NCBI GenBank assembly: GCA_049324115.1
Contig: JBMOMN010000032.1
Coordinates: 1 to 64,000 of the forward strand
Reading direction: 5' to 3'
Source: UBA5796 sp040752455
GTDB lineage: Bacteria > Chloroflexota > Anaerolineae > Anaerolineales > Villigracilaceae
Length of the DNA stretch: 64,000 nt
Shown: one piece after another, positions 9,038 through 18,038 of the stretch
Layout of the letters: the number at the start of each line of letters is the position of its first letter
Numbering within the stretch: position 1 is the first letter of the stretch
Notes under the pieces: generated by a model
The model's database searches: none
What the model was told of the DNA's origin: nothing
The model's input: only the letters and a program-made list of their open reading frames with translations
Program-made: the position numbers and the translations under genes

Positions 9038-10492
9038 TTATCCTCTCAACAAAACAACCGAACCCTGGGCAGGCAGGCTCAGGCGGATTTCGCCGTTTTG
9101 GACATCGAAACGTTCCCCGTTACCTGACGGCCAGATCTGGACGAACGAGCGCGCGGGGGCCCCGGCCTGGATCCTGATATCCTGGGGCGTTTTCCCGGCG
9201 TTGAAAGCGACGACCGCCTCCTGCCCGTCGAGTCTGCGGCGGTAGGCGGCGGTCCGCCCCTCGGCGTGGATGAACTCGAAGTCGCCGGTCCGCAGCACGG
9301 GATGGGCATTCCGCAGGGCGATGACCGAGTAGTAGAAATCGCTCAAGCGATGGTTCCAGCTTTCGGGCTTGTGCCAGGGGAAGGCTTCGCGGCAGTAGGG
9401 GTCGGTCCCGGCGGACAGGCCCACCTCGTCGCCGTAGTAGATGCAGGGCGCGCCGGGCAGGGTCATCTGGCACAGCACGATCTGGCGCAGGGCGGCTTCG
9501 TCATCCTTGACCAGCCAGAGGGCGCGGGGCATGTCGTGGCTGTCGAGCATATTCATCTGGGCGTAGTTGACCTCCCAGTCGTACAGGCCGTACATGGTTT
9601 CGATGCCTTTCCTGAAGCCTTCGGCGCCGGTCGGCTCGAGGATGATATCCACGTGCTTCCAGGTCAGGTTGAGCGAGTCCGCGCCGAAGAAGTTGAGCAC
9701 CGGGCCGGTGAGTTGGTAATTCATCACCGCGTCGAACATGTCGCCTTGCAGCCAGTGGCGGGCCTCGTGCCAGATCTCGCCGACGATGTAGGCTTCCGGG
9801 TTGGCGCGCTTGACCACCCGGCGGAACTCGCGCCAGAAGGAGTCATCCTTGATCTCTTCGGGCACGTCCAGCCGCCAGCCGTCGATGCCGAAGTCCAGCC
9901 AGTGGCGGGTCACTTCGAAGATGTAATCCCGCACGCCGGGATTGTCCGTGTTGAACTTGGGCAGGGAGGGATGGCTCCACCAGGCGGCGTAATTGGGTTT
10001 CTGGTCCTTTTCGGGATAAGGATGCAGCGGGAAATCCTGGATGGCGAACCAGTCAATGTAGGGCGAGTCGCCGCCGTTCTCGAGGATGTGGTGGAAGGCC
10101 CAGAAGCCGCGCCCGCAGTGGTTGAACACGCCGTCGAGCACCACCCGGATGCCGCGCTTGTGGGCTTCGTCGAGCAGCTCGCGCAGGGCAGGTTCGCCCC
10201 CCAAAAGGGGATCCACTTCGAGGTAGTCGTAGGCGTTGTAGCGATGGTTCGAAGCGGCGGAAAAGATCGGGTTCAGGTACAGGGCATTGATACCGAGTTC
10301 CTTCAAATAATCCAGCTTCTCGACGACCCCGTATAGGTCGCCGCCCTGGTAGCCCTGTTCTTCGGGCGGCGTCCCCCAGGGCTTGAAGCGGATGCCGCGT
10401 TCGTGCTGCGTGCGCGAGCTGCGATGGAAGCGGTCGGGGAAGATCTGGTAAAAGACCGCGTGCTTGACCCATTCGGGTGTCTGGATGTTCAT
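9038..10492 (-). CDS. GH13 alpha-glucan hydrolase (cyclomaltodextrinase/neopullulanase-like)
   Basis: Cytoplasmic 484-residue enzyme, paralogue of the gene at 2430-3815. The four conserved regions are DGVFNHCGRGF, GWRLDVPEEI (nucleophile Asp), GEIWHEARHW (acid/base Glu) and DSHDMPRALW (Ser in place of Asn in NHD, as in the paralogue). There is no N-terminal CBM34 domain or signal peptide, and the C-terminus is a beta domain ending SLPAQGSVVLLRG. AAGGAG lies about 12 bases upstream of the ATG. It is followed after four bases by the lipoprotein amylase gene, so both are probably one transcript. The two paralogues flanking two other GH13 genes suggest subfunction by chain length or branch, which cannot be resolved from sequence. 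Confidence 0.85.
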   Translation of the reverse strand: MNIQTPEWVKHAVFYQIFPDRFHRSSRTQHERGIRFKPWGTPPEEQGYQGGDLYGVVEKLDYLKELGINALYLNPIFSAASNHRYNAYDYLEVDPLLGGEPALRELLDEAHKRGIRVVLDGVFNHCGRGFWAFHHILENGGDSPYIDWFAIQDFPLHPYPEKDQKPNYAAWWSHPSLPKFNTDNPGVRDYIFEVTRHWLDFGIDGWRLDVPEEIKDDSFWREFRRVVKRANPEAYIVGEIWHEARHWLQGDMFDAVMNYQLTGPVLNFFGADSLNLTWKHVDIILEPTGAEGFRKGIETMYGLYDWEVNYAQMNMLDSHDMPRALWLVKDDEAALRQIVLCQMTLPGAPCIYYGDEVGLSAGTDPYCREAFPWHKPESWNHRLSDFYYSVIALRNAHPVLRTGDFEFIHAEGRTAAYRRRLDGQEAVVAFNAGKTPQDIRIQAGAPARSFVQIWPSGNGERFDVQNGEIRLSLPAQGSVVLLRG

Positions 10493-10526
10493 GTCGCAAT
10501 GACTCCTTGGATAGTTTATCAGGATG

Positions 10527-10597
10527 TCTCCACGGATTACGCAAATTTCATCGATTCTTGTCCCAATCTGCGTAATCTGTGAAATCTGTGGATAGTC
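10527..10597. repeat. imperfect palindromic repeat (aatctgtgaaatctgtgg family)
   Basis: ccacggattacgcaaattt near 10530 pairs imperfectly with aatctgcgtaatctgtg...ctgtgg. A related half-element lies at 5377-5424. It fills the spacer between the haem/propeller gene and the GH13 gene. Confidence 0.55.
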
Positions 10598-10606
10598 TGA
10601 TGAATT

Positions 10607-13600
10607 TTATGGCTGGTTGGCCTGCGGATTGGGTGGCTGGACATTCCCGCCGACCGGCAGGCCGCTGGGGACGGAAGCCGGGATGGTGTTTTCCAGGTGG
10701 AGGGCGCTGGGGGAGGTCAACGCATCGAGGAAGGCCAGCAGATCCCGGATGTCCCGCTCCGATAGCCGCGCCCCCTCGGATCTGGAACTGCTCAGCGTCG
10801 CCAGGACGGAAGCCAGCACTTCGGGCTGGTCCTGACAGGTGTCCTGCAGGTCCGGGGCGAGCTGGGAGGGATCGTAGGCTTTCAGGCTTGCCGCCGGGTC
10901 GAGGTGGTGGCGGATGACGGCTTCGAGCGAGGTGAGCGCGCCGTTGTGCATCCACGGGCCGGTGAGGGCGACGTTGCGCAGGGGCGGCGTGCGGAAGGCG
11001 TAACGGTCGCAGTCGTTACCGGTTTCGCGGGCGCGGCCCAGGTCGAAGGGCTGTTCGCGGCCCTTGCCGTCGCCGATCTGCGGCACGGCCAGGTTGTAGA
11101 ATTTCTGGTCGGTCAGCAGCGGGCCGGAGTGACATTCGGCGCAGCCCGCCTCGCCGTAGAACAGGATCGCGCCGCGTTTTGCCTCGGGCGTGAGCGCATC
11201 GAGATTGCCCTGGATGTAGCGGTCGAAGGGGCTGTCTTCGAAGGTGAAGGCGGTGATCTCATAAGCCGCGATGGCGTTGGCCGCCTGGGCAAAGGTCAAC
11301 GAGTCGGGAGGAATGTCCGGGTACGCCGCCCGGAACAGCTCCACGTAGGCGGGGATGGCGAGCAGGCGCTGCATCAGCCCGTCCCAGATGGGGCGGGAGG
11401 TGTAATCCAGGACGGCGGCCAGTTCGTTGGGCTGGCCGAAGATGTCCAGGTCGCCGCGCAAGCCGCGCATCTCGTCCCGCGAAGTGACCGGGAACATGGC
11501 CTGGGCGGCCAGCAGGTTGTCCAGGCCGGGCAGGAGGCGGTCGCTGGCGGGGGTGTCGAAACCGGTTTCAGGCGCGACGGAGACGCGCCCGTCCCAGAAC
11601 AGGGTGGTCCATTCCAGGTAGCCCAGGTTGAAAATCGGGTTGGCGTTGCGCGGGATGAAGTCGCGTTCGTCGTCGGGTTGGATACGTTTTTCGGCCAGGC
11701 CCAGCCCACCGGTCCCGATCGAGACGGAGAGGTTATCCCCGGTGGCGGCCAGGGAATGGTGGCAGGTGGCGCAGGCCACGTCCCGGTTGCCGCTCAGGAC
11801 CGGGTCCCAGAACAGGGCTTCGCCGAGTTCGACCAGGGCTGGATCAGAAGCGGGCGGGTTCGTGGGCGGGCGGACGTCCGCTTGCTGCATCAGGGCTTGC
11901 AGGCGGGCGTCGGGCGAGAGCAATTTCCAGGCGGGCATCCCGGCCGCGCTGGAAGTGAAGAGGTAAACCCCGGCCAGGACGGCGGCAGCCAGGAAAGCGG
12001 TTGCGATGCGAGGCTGTTTTGGGGGCGCGCTCAAGGCCAGGATGGCCAGGCCGGTGAGGGCGAGGCCTAAAACCAGGAGGATGGAAGTTGGAAATTCTGT
12101 GTTTTGGGACCTCGAGTCCAAAGTCAGGAGACTTTGGACTCCGGGCGGTTGCGTTTTGGGTAAAACTTGCAGGGAGGTCCGGCCTTCGAGCGGGTAATCC
12201 AGCCGGTAACGCCGGTCGGCGGCGAGGTTGGCGATCTTTTGGGTCGAGCCGTCGGGCCAGCGGATGGTCAGGTCGGCGGCTTGGGCCGGGCCGAGGCCGA
12301 AGTAGAGGGTCAGTTCGCTGCCGCCGCCCATCCCGGAGCCGTTGATGACCTCCTGCATTTGGGCCGGGCCGCCGGGGGTGGTCAGGGTGACGCGCGTCCC
12401 GACCGCGTCCCGGTTGACCGGCCCCGCGCCGGCCAGTTCGAGCGCCAGCCAGTGGTTGCCGGAGGCGAGACCGGTTTCGTTGCGGTACAGGCGGTAGCCC
12501 TCGTCCATGTTGCCGACGACCAGGTCCACCCAGCCGTCGCGGTCGTAATCTGCCGTGGCCGCGCCCAGGCTGGGGCGCGCGTCGGCGGCTTCGTTGGCGC
12601 AGGCTACCTCGCTGAAGGCGCCGTCGGCGTTGTTGCGGAAGAGCTTGTTGGAGGCGATGTCCTTGTGGTCGGTGGTGTCGGACACGGCCAGGTACAGGTC
12701 GCGCCAGCCGTCGTTGTCGTAGTCGAGGGACAGGGCTGCCCAGCCGATGCTTTCGGGGGTCCGGACCCCGGCCTGCTCAGCCACTTCGACGAAGGTCCCG
12801 TCCCCTTGATTGCTGAGCAGTTCCATCGGGCCGACGTTGGAGAAGTAGAAGTCGAACGTGCCGTTGTTGTCGTAATCGCCGACGGCCAGGCCCATGCCGA
12901 AGAGTTTCGAGTCGGCTCCGGCTTCGCGGGCCACCTGGGTGAAGCACCAGCCCTGGCAGCCGGGGCCGTCGTTGCGCCAGAGCTTGTTGCCGATCGGGTT
13001 GATGAACTCGTCGTTGACCAGGTAAATGTCGGGGTCGCCGTCGTTGTCGTAGTCCACGAAGCTGGCGATGAACCCGGCCCCGTTCAGGCTCCCGCCGAGA
13101 TAGTCGGAAACGTCGCTGAACGTGCCGTCGCCGTTGTTGCGGTACAGGCGGTCGGGGTCGCCGTCCATCTGGCGGCCGCATTGGGGATAGCAGGACCAGT
13201 TGGCGATGTACAGGTCGAGGAAGCCGTCGCGGTCGAAATCGCCCCAGGATGCGGACTTGCTGTTGCCGTTGTCGGCGATCCCGGCCTTTTGGGTGACGTC
13301 CGCGAAGCCCCGTCCGCCCTCGTTATGGAAGAGGTTGTCCGCGCCCCGGTTGGCGACGATCAGGTCGAGCCAGCCGTCGTTGTCGTAATCGGCGAAGGTC
13401 GCGCCGCCGGAATAAGCCTGGGGCAAGGCGACCTGCTCCGCTAACGGGGACAGGCCGAAGGTCCCGTCGCCGTTGTTGTGATAGAGGGTGTTCGGGCCGT
13501 CTGGGTCGGTCACGTACAGGTCGGCCCAGCCGTCCCGGTCATAATCCCCCCACGCCTGGCCGACGGCCATATCCAGGCTGGGGACGCGGTTGTGGGTGAT

Positions 13601-13735
13601 CCCGGCCTGCTGGCTCACGTCCCGGAAGGCCGGAGCCGGGCTGGCGGGTCCATCCGACGGTTGAAGAAGATAGCCCTGTTGCAATAACAGGGCTACCCCT
13701 ACGAGCAAAAGCATGAACGCCAGGCCGCGTCGCAT
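10607..13735 (-). CDS. FG-GAP/VCBS propeller - ASPIC/UnbV - di-haem cytochrome c peroxidase (MauG-like) fusion
   Basis: Large exported protein of 1042 residues. The start is ATG 13735 (MRRGLAFMLLLVG), 11 bases after malG; the open frame reaches further back, but only by overlapping malG. After the signal sequence come about seven FG-GAP/VCBS repeats with the calcium-binding-like D.D.DG..D signature (DYDRDGWADLY, DYDNDGWLDLI, DFDRDGFLDLY and others). An ASPIC/UnbV domain follows (NRDAVGTRVTL, LTIRWPDGS), then two hydrophobic segments, then a di-haem peroxidase domain with CATCH and CAECH haem sites and a downstream WMHNG block. The two halves are normally separate proteins. Two palindromic repeats are translated inside it (13671-13695 in the signal peptide, 12114-12141 in the linker). 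Its place in a maltose operon is unexplained. Confidence 0.8.
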   Translation of the reverse strand: MRRGLAFMLLLVGVALLLQQGYLLQPSDGPASPAPAFRDVSQQAGITHNRVPSLDMAVGQAWGDYDRDGWADLYVTDPDGPNTLYHNNGDGTFGLSPLAEQVALPQAYSGGATFADYDNDGWLDLIVANRGADNLFHNEGGRGFADVTQKAGIADNGNSKSASWGDFDRDGFLDLYIANWSCYPQCGRQMDGDPDRLYRNNGDGTFSDVSDYLGGSLNGAGFIASFVDYDNDGDPDIYLVNDEFINPIGNKLWRNDGPGCQGWCFTQVAREAGADSKLFGMGLAVGDYDNNGTFDFYFSNVGPMELLSNQGDGTFVEVAEQAGVRTPESIGWAALSLDYDNDGWRDLYLAVSDTTDHKDIASNKLFRNNADGAFSEVACANEAADARPSLGAATADYDRDGWVDLVVGNMDEGYRLYRNETGLASGNHWLALELAGAGPVNRDAVGTRVTLTTPGGPAQMQEVINGSGMGGGSELTLYFGLGPAQAADLTIRWPDGSTQKIANLAADRRYRLDYPLEGRTSLQVLPKTQPPGVQSLLTLDSRSQNTEFPTSILLVLGLALTGLAILALSAPPKQPRIATAFLAAAVLAGVYLFTSSAAGMPAWKLLSPDARLQALMQQADVRPPTNPPASDPALVELGEALFWDPVLSGNRDVACATCHHSLAATGDNLSVSIGTGGLGLAEKRIQPDDERDFIPRNANPIFNLGYLEWTTLFWDGRVSVAPETGFDTPASDRLLPGLDNLLAAQAMFPVTSRDEMRGLRGDLDIFGQPNELAAVLDYTSRPIWDGLMQRLLAIPAYVELFRAAYPDIPPDSLTFAQAANAIAAYEITAFTFEDSPFDRYIQGNLDALTPEAKRGAILFYGEAGCAECHSGPLLTDQKFYNLAVPQIGDGKGREQPFDLGRARETGNDCDRYAFRTPPLRNVALTGPWMHNGALTSLEAVIRHHLDPAASLKAYDPSQLAPDLQDTCQDQPEVLASVLATLSSSRSEGARLSERDIRDLLAFLDALTSPSALHLENTIPASVPSGLPVGGNVQPPNPQANQP
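12114..12141. repeat. perfect 12-bp-arm hairpin repeat inside the propeller/peroxidase gene
   Basis: GAGTCCAAAGTC and GACTTTGGACTC arms around a 4-base loop, translated in frame as part of the linker between the ASPIC domain and the membrane segments. The sequence type matches the intergenic element at 42745-42810. Confidence 0.75.
13671..13695. repeat. palindromic repeat inside the signal-peptide coding region
   Basis: TAGCCCTGTT and AACAGGGCTA arms around 5 bases, translated in frame as LLLQQGYL-type residues directly after the hydrophobic core. Confidence 0.7.
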
Positions 13736-13746
13736 CTCGACCGCGG

Positions 13747-14661
13747 TTATCCTTTGACCGCGCCCGTGGTGAGGCCGCCGACGATCTGGTCTTGCAGGAT
13801 CATGTAGATGGTCATGATCGGCAGCGCACCAAGCAGCGCGCCGGCGGCGAAGACGCCCCACTTCTGGTCGAACTGGCCGGCGGTGAAGATCTGCAAGCCG
13901 ACCATCAGGGTGTATTTGTTCACGTCGTTGAGCAGGATGCGGGCCAGCAGGAAGTCACTGTAGACGCCGATGAACGAGAGGATGCCGATGACGATCAGGA
14001 TCGGGCGCAGGAGCGGCAAGAGCAGATGCCAGAAGATCTGGAAGTGCGAGGCGCCGTCCACCATGCCGGATTCGTCAATGGCGCGCGGGACGGTATCCAG
14101 GTAGCCTTTCATCAGCCAGATGTTGATGCCCATCGAGCCGCCGAGATAAACGAGGATCAGCCCGGCATGGGTATTCAGCCCGAGTTGCGGGATGATCTCC
14201 CCGAACTGGAAGACCAGGACGTAAATGGCGACCAGGGCCAGCAGGTTGGGGAAGACCTGGATCAGCAGCAGCCCTTTGAGCATGGTGATGCGGCCTGCAA
14301 AGCGCAACCGGGAGAAGGCGTAGGCGGCCATGGTGGTGATCGAAAGGCTCAGGATTGTGGAAATGCTGGCTACCTTGACCGAGTTGAATATCCATTTTTG
14401 GAAGTACAGGTCGCCGAATTTGTAATTCGGGTCTGCGCCGAACAGACGCTGGTAATTGATGATGCTGGCGCGTTCTGGAATGAGCGTTTGAGTGGCGAGG
14501 GATTGGGAACTGTTGAAGGAGGCCGAGATGATCCACAGCACCGGGAAGATGGAGAAGTAGATCAGGAACAGCGCGACGATCAGCCGGATGGCGATGCTGA
14601 ACCGCTTCTGGAATTTCTGGGAGCCGCGCAGGCTCTGGTAGGTTCGACCGATGTTAGACAT
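13747..14661 (-). CDS. malG: maltose/maltodextrin ABC transporter permease, MalG family
   Basis: Inner-membrane subunit of a carbohydrate importer (CUT1), pairing with the MalF-like protein. The 304-residue protein has six predicted membrane helices, and the permease EAA loop is seen as RAIDESGMVDGASHFQIFWHL, the coupling helix for the ATPase. It ends VGGLTTGAVKG, the usual MalG-type tail. The start ATG (14661) overlaps the end of the malF gene by 8 bases, a typical coupled arrangement. No ATPase (MalK/MsmX) gene lies in the window, so an ATPase encoded elsewhere must serve it. Confidence 0.9.
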   Translation of the reverse strand: MSNIGRTYQSLRGSQKFQKRFSIAIRLIVALFLIYFSIFPVLWIISASFNSSQSLATQTLIPERASIINYQRLFGADPNYKFGDLYFQKWIFNSVKVASISTILSLSITTMAAYAFSRLRFAGRITMLKGLLLIQVFPNLLALVAIYVLVFQFGEIIPQLGLNTHAGLILVYLGGSMGINIWLMKGYLDTVPRAIDESGMVDGASHFQIFWHLLLPLLRPILIVIGILSFIGVYSDFLLARILLNDVNKYTLMVGLQIFTAGQFDQKWGVFAAGALLGALPIMTIYMILQDQIVGGLTTGAVKG

Positions 14662-16252
14662 TTTCGCTAACCTCCTCCCACATGTTCGTGAAGCGGTACT
14701 GGAGCAGGGTGATCGTCCCGACGATGAAGAACACGATGATGGAGATGGCCGAGGCTAATCCATACTGGACGCCGCGCCCGCCGCTTTCGAAGGCGAGTTT
14801 GTACACGTAGCTGATCAGGATGTCGGTATGTCCCGCCTGGGTCGAAGCGCCGACAATCGGGGGGCCGCCGCCAATGAACAGGTAGATCAGGTTGAAGTTG
14901 TTGAAGTTGAAGACGTAGGAGGCGATCAGCAGCGGCCCGACAGCCACCAGCAGCAGGGGCAGGGTGATGTTGCGGAATTTCTGCCAACTGGTCGCCCCGT
15001 CAATCGTGGCTGCTTCGTAGATGTCCGCCGGGATGGATTGCAGCGCGCCGCTGGTGATCAGCATGAAGTACGGGTATCCGAGCCAAAGGTTGACGAGCAA
15101 AATGGCTACTTTTGCCCAGAAAGCTTCGGTCATCCAGGGCGGCGCCCAGCCGAACCAGTCAACAAGCCAACGGTTTATGACGCCGAATTCAGTGTTCATC
15201 AGGCCGCGCCACATGATGATGCTGATCAGGCCGGGGATGGTGTAGGGGATCAGCAGTAACGAGCGGATGAGTTTCTTGAGCGGGAAATCCCGGTCGTTGA
15301 ACATGATGGCGATGGCCAGGCCGAGCGCAAAGGTCGAAAGGACGCTGAAGGTGGGGAAGATGAAGTTCCAGGTGAGGATCTGCACCAGCGGGCCGCGGAT
15401 GGCGGGGCTGGTGGAAAAATCAATGAAGTTTTTCAGCCCGATGGTCGTCCTGAAACCCGGCTTGAGGGTTTTCCCGTTGCGGGCCGTCCAGGTGCCGCTG
15501 GCATTGTAGTAAATGTCCCCGTTGGATTGGTCGGTAAAGGTGTCCGTCTCGGGATCGTAAATGTAGCGGATCTGGAGTTCGGCGGCTTCGCTTGGCGAGC
15601 GGACCTGGATCACCTGCTCCCCTTCGAGGCCGAACTTGATGTTGGGCAATTCCTTGTCGGCCGCGGCGAGAAGGGTGTTCAGCCGTTTGTATCCCTCGAT
15701 AGTGGTCGGGATGCCCTTGCCGTCCGCTTCGCCGATGCCCGGATCGCCCGGCGCGGCAGGGACGATCTCCACCCCGGGTTTGCCGAGGAAGGTTTCCCCT
15801 TCAGGGTTGATCAGCCACAAGGCATATTCACCCGAGTCGGCTTTGAAGGCCGTCCACGAGTAGGACTTGCCCTCTTCCGGCAGGTAAGTGGTTTTTTGAA
15901 TGATCGGGATCGCCTGTTCCTTGGTCAGCAGATGCCCGTCACCGTAGTTGGTGAAAGCTACATAGATCGTAAAAACGATGGGATAAATTGTAAAGAGGAT
16001 CAGGAAGCTCAACCCGACTGCCATCCACCGGAAGGGATAGGCACCTGGGATAAGGAAAATAAGGTTGAGCATCACCGCAATGACGGCGAAGACGATCACC
16101 AACTGGTCGAAACCCAGGGACAGCGCGTTTTGGATGAACCAAACCGACCCCACGTCGAATAAGACGATCAAGAGGATGCGGATCAGTTTGGAGGCCAGGG
16201 AATCTTGCGTGGCGAGTCTGCTTTTCGATTGTCCACGAGAGGTCTTGTTCAT
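14654..16252 (-). CDS. malF: maltose/maltodextrin ABC transporter permease, MalF family
   Basis: Membrane subunit of the maltodextrin importer. The start is ATG 16252 (MNKTSRGQSKSRL) behind GAGGAGCTCGAA; the longer open frame upstream lacks membrane character. The 532-residue protein has N-terminal helices and a large extracytoplasmic loop of about 180 residues (from YVAFTNYGDGHLL to GLKNFIDF), which in MalF contacts the binding protein. The EAA loop is ADIYEAATIDGATSWQKF. Length and architecture match MalF rather than the shorter LacF type. It is preceded by malE and a hairpin, and it overlaps malG. Confidence 0.9.
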   Translation of the reverse strand: MNKTSRGQSKSRLATQDSLASKLIRILLIVLFDVGSVWFIQNALSLGFDQLVIVFAVIAVMLNLIFLIPGAYPFRWMAVGLSFLILFTIYPIVFTIYVAFTNYGDGHLLTKEQAIPIIQKTTYLPEEGKSYSWTAFKADSGEYALWLINPEGETFLGKPGVEIVPAAPGDPGIGEADGKGIPTTIEGYKRLNTLLAAADKELPNIKFGLEGEQVIQVRSPSEAAELQIRYIYDPETDTFTDQSNGDIYYNASGTWTARNGKTLKPGFRTTIGLKNFIDFSTSPAIRGPLVQILTWNFIFPTFSVLSTFALGLAIAIMFNDRDFPLKKLIRSLLLIPYTIPGLISIIMWRGLMNTEFGVINRWLVDWFGWAPPWMTEAFWAKVAILLVNLWLGYPYFMLITSGALQSIPADIYEAATIDGATSWQKFRNITLPLLLVAVGPLLIASYVFNFNNFNLIYLFIGGGPPIVGASTQAGHTDILISYVYKLAFESGGRGVQYGLASAISIIVFFIVGTITLLQYRFTNMWEEVSENV

Positions 16253-16322
16253 TTCGAGCTCCTCGTTTTCTGTGTCAGGGAGTACCCGATGGACAAATAA
16301 TGACTGCAAGAATGTATGGATG

Positions 16323-16352
16323 AGGCTGGGGAGCGCTTGCGCTCCCCAGCCT
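16323..16352 (-). promoter_or_regulatory. intercistronic hairpin between malE and malF
   Basis: A near-perfect stem of about 13 bp (GGCTGGGGAGCGC with its complement) lies 19 bases after malE. No T-run follows on the minus strand, so partial termination or protection of the malE messenger is more likely than full termination. This would allow more binding protein than permease, as known in other maltose operons. Confidence 0.65.
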
Positions 16353-16370
16353 TCGGTGTTACTGGATGTC

Positions 16371-17954
16371 TTACTTGATGATGATCTCCAGCAGTTTTGT
16401 TGCGGGATCGTATACGAATTCAACGGTGCCGTCGGCGGCCATCGTGAACTTGTAGTTCGGGCCGTCCTGGGCGCCATCGGAGCCGTAGTTGGTGGTCCAG
16501 GAACCATCCAGGGCAACCTTGACTTCGTAGTCACCGGCGGTCAGGTTGAACGGGCCGCTGTGCCACTTGCCGTCATCACCCTGGGTCATGGCCGTCACGG
16601 CGCACTCGGGCTGCCAGTCGCCGGGGCATCCGGCCTGGGCCTGGTACGAGCCGGGGACGTTGACCATGCCGGTCAGCGGGTTGGCGATCAGGGCGCGGAT
16701 CTTGGCCCCGGCGTCTGTCATGGCCGTTTCGGCATCCTGTTGCGCATCGCGGGCCAGGACGACCGCGTCGTTCCAACTGCCCCAGACCGAGCCCATGGCA
16801 GGGATGGCGGGCATCATGTTGGCGTTTTCACCGGCTTCGGCCATGGCGACCAGGTCAGGATCGTCAACCTTGGCCAGGGCGGGCAGGTAGGCGGGCGGGC
16901 GCTGGCCGACTTCGAACAGTTGCAGCATCACGTCTTCGGTCGCAATGAATTCGTTGAGGAAGGCCTGGGCCAGCAGCACGTTCTCGCTCTGGCCATTGAT
17001 GAAGAAGCCCTGGGTCCCGGCGAAGGGATAACCGCCGCTGGGGAAGTTCGTGATGGCATACGGCACACCGGATTCACGAATGCGGCCCAAAGCCCACGGG
17101 CCGGCCATGATGAACGGGACCTTGCCGGTTTCGAACAGGGCGTGGTTGTTGGCCCAGTCCCAGTCGGCGGGCAGGTCGCCAGCCGCGACGCCATCGGCCA
17201 GCCACTTGACGCCGGCGATCATGCCTTCGCTGTCAACGCCCAGATCTTCGGGGTTCCAGTTGCCGTTGGCATCTTTACCGAAGATGTAACCGCCGAAGGA
17301 AGTGAACAGCGGGTAGACATCGTAAGTCGTACCGGTCACGGCCATGACGTATTCCACCGAACCGGCATCCTTCAGCGCCTTGCCCATGCTGAGGACTTCA
17401 TCCCAGGTGGTCGGCGCGGTCTCGACCAGGTCGGTGTTGTAGAAGAAAGCCATGTTCTCGGTGGCGTAGGGCATGCAATACAGAACGCCGTCGAAGGTGC
17501 AGGCTTCCAGCGCCTTGGGGGCGAAATCGGCGGCCTTGTCGCCCAGGTCAACCTCGGCCAGCAGGCCGTTGGCGACCAGCGTACCGGCCTGGTCGTGGGC
17601 GATCACGATGATGTCGGGGCCTTCGCCGAGCGGCGCGGCAACCTGGAAGTCATCGCGGATGGCGGACTTCAGTTCGACAACCAGTTCGAGCTGGTAGGCG
17701 GCGAGGACCTCATCGGCCAGGTCTTGCAGGATCGGGGCGCGGGTGTCGTCGGCCCAGATGCGCAGGGTGCCGACGGGTTCGACCGTGGGCGGTTCAGTCG
17801 GAGCCATGGTCGGCTCTTCGGTCGGGGCCATCGTCGGCTCCTCGGTGGGGGCCATTGTCGGCTCCTCGGTCGGCGTCGCGGCCGGGCCGCAGGCTGCCAG
17901 GACCATGGTGAGCATCAGCACGAGGCTGAACAGTGTGAACAAACTCTTTTTCAT
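16371..17954 (-). CDS. malE: maltodextrin-binding lipoprotein (MalE-like) with C-terminal X25-type domain
   Basis: Captures maltodextrin outside the membrane and delivers it to MalFG. The signal peptide ends in the lipobox LAAC (about residue 21). A linker with three EEPTMAPT-type tandem repeats follows, then the CUT1 solute-binding fold (TLRIWADD at its start, PFIMAGPWAL in the middle). The last 90 residues, from QAQAGCPGDWQPEC through KVALDGSWTTNYG to FVYDPATK, match the X25-type module known from amylopullulanases, thought to bind or accommodate starch chains. That domain is not normal in MalE. AAGGAGAA precedes the ATG. The gene lies 84 bases after the ROK regulator. Confidence 0.85.
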   Translation of the reverse strand: MKKSLFTLFSLVLMLTMVLAACGPAATPTEEPTMAPTEEPTMAPTEEPTMAPTEPPTVEPVGTLRIWADDTRAPILQDLADEVLAAYQLELVVELKSAIRDDFQVAAPLGEGPDIIVIAHDQAGTLVANGLLAEVDLGDKAADFAPKALEACTFDGVLYCMPYATENMAFFYNTDLVETAPTTWDEVLSMGKALKDAGSVEYVMAVTGTTYDVYPLFTSFGGYIFGKDANGNWNPEDLGVDSEGMIAGVKWLADGVAAGDLPADWDWANNHALFETGKVPFIMAGPWALGRIRESGVPYAITNFPSGGYPFAGTQGFFINGQSENVLLAQAFLNEFIATEDVMLQLFEVGQRPPAYLPALAKVDDPDLVAMAEAGENANMMPAIPAMGSVWGSWNDAVVLARDAQQDAETAMTDAGAKIRALIANPLTGMVNVPGSYQAQAGCPGDWQPECAVTAMTQGDDGKWHSGPFNLTAGDYEVKVALDGSWTTNYGSDGAQDGPNYKFTMAADGTVEFVYDPATKLLEIIIK

Positions 17955-18038
17955 TCTCTTTCTCCTTGAAATTTTTGGAATTTCGTTCGGTCCTGCGAGG
18001 CCGCAGATAACCGGACTTGGTTTAGTGAAGGGTTTCGT

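Noticed and set aside
13747..17954. A complete ABC importer including its ATPase
   Set aside because: No MalK/MsmX-type ATPase with Walker motifs is encoded in the window; only the binding protein and two permeases are.
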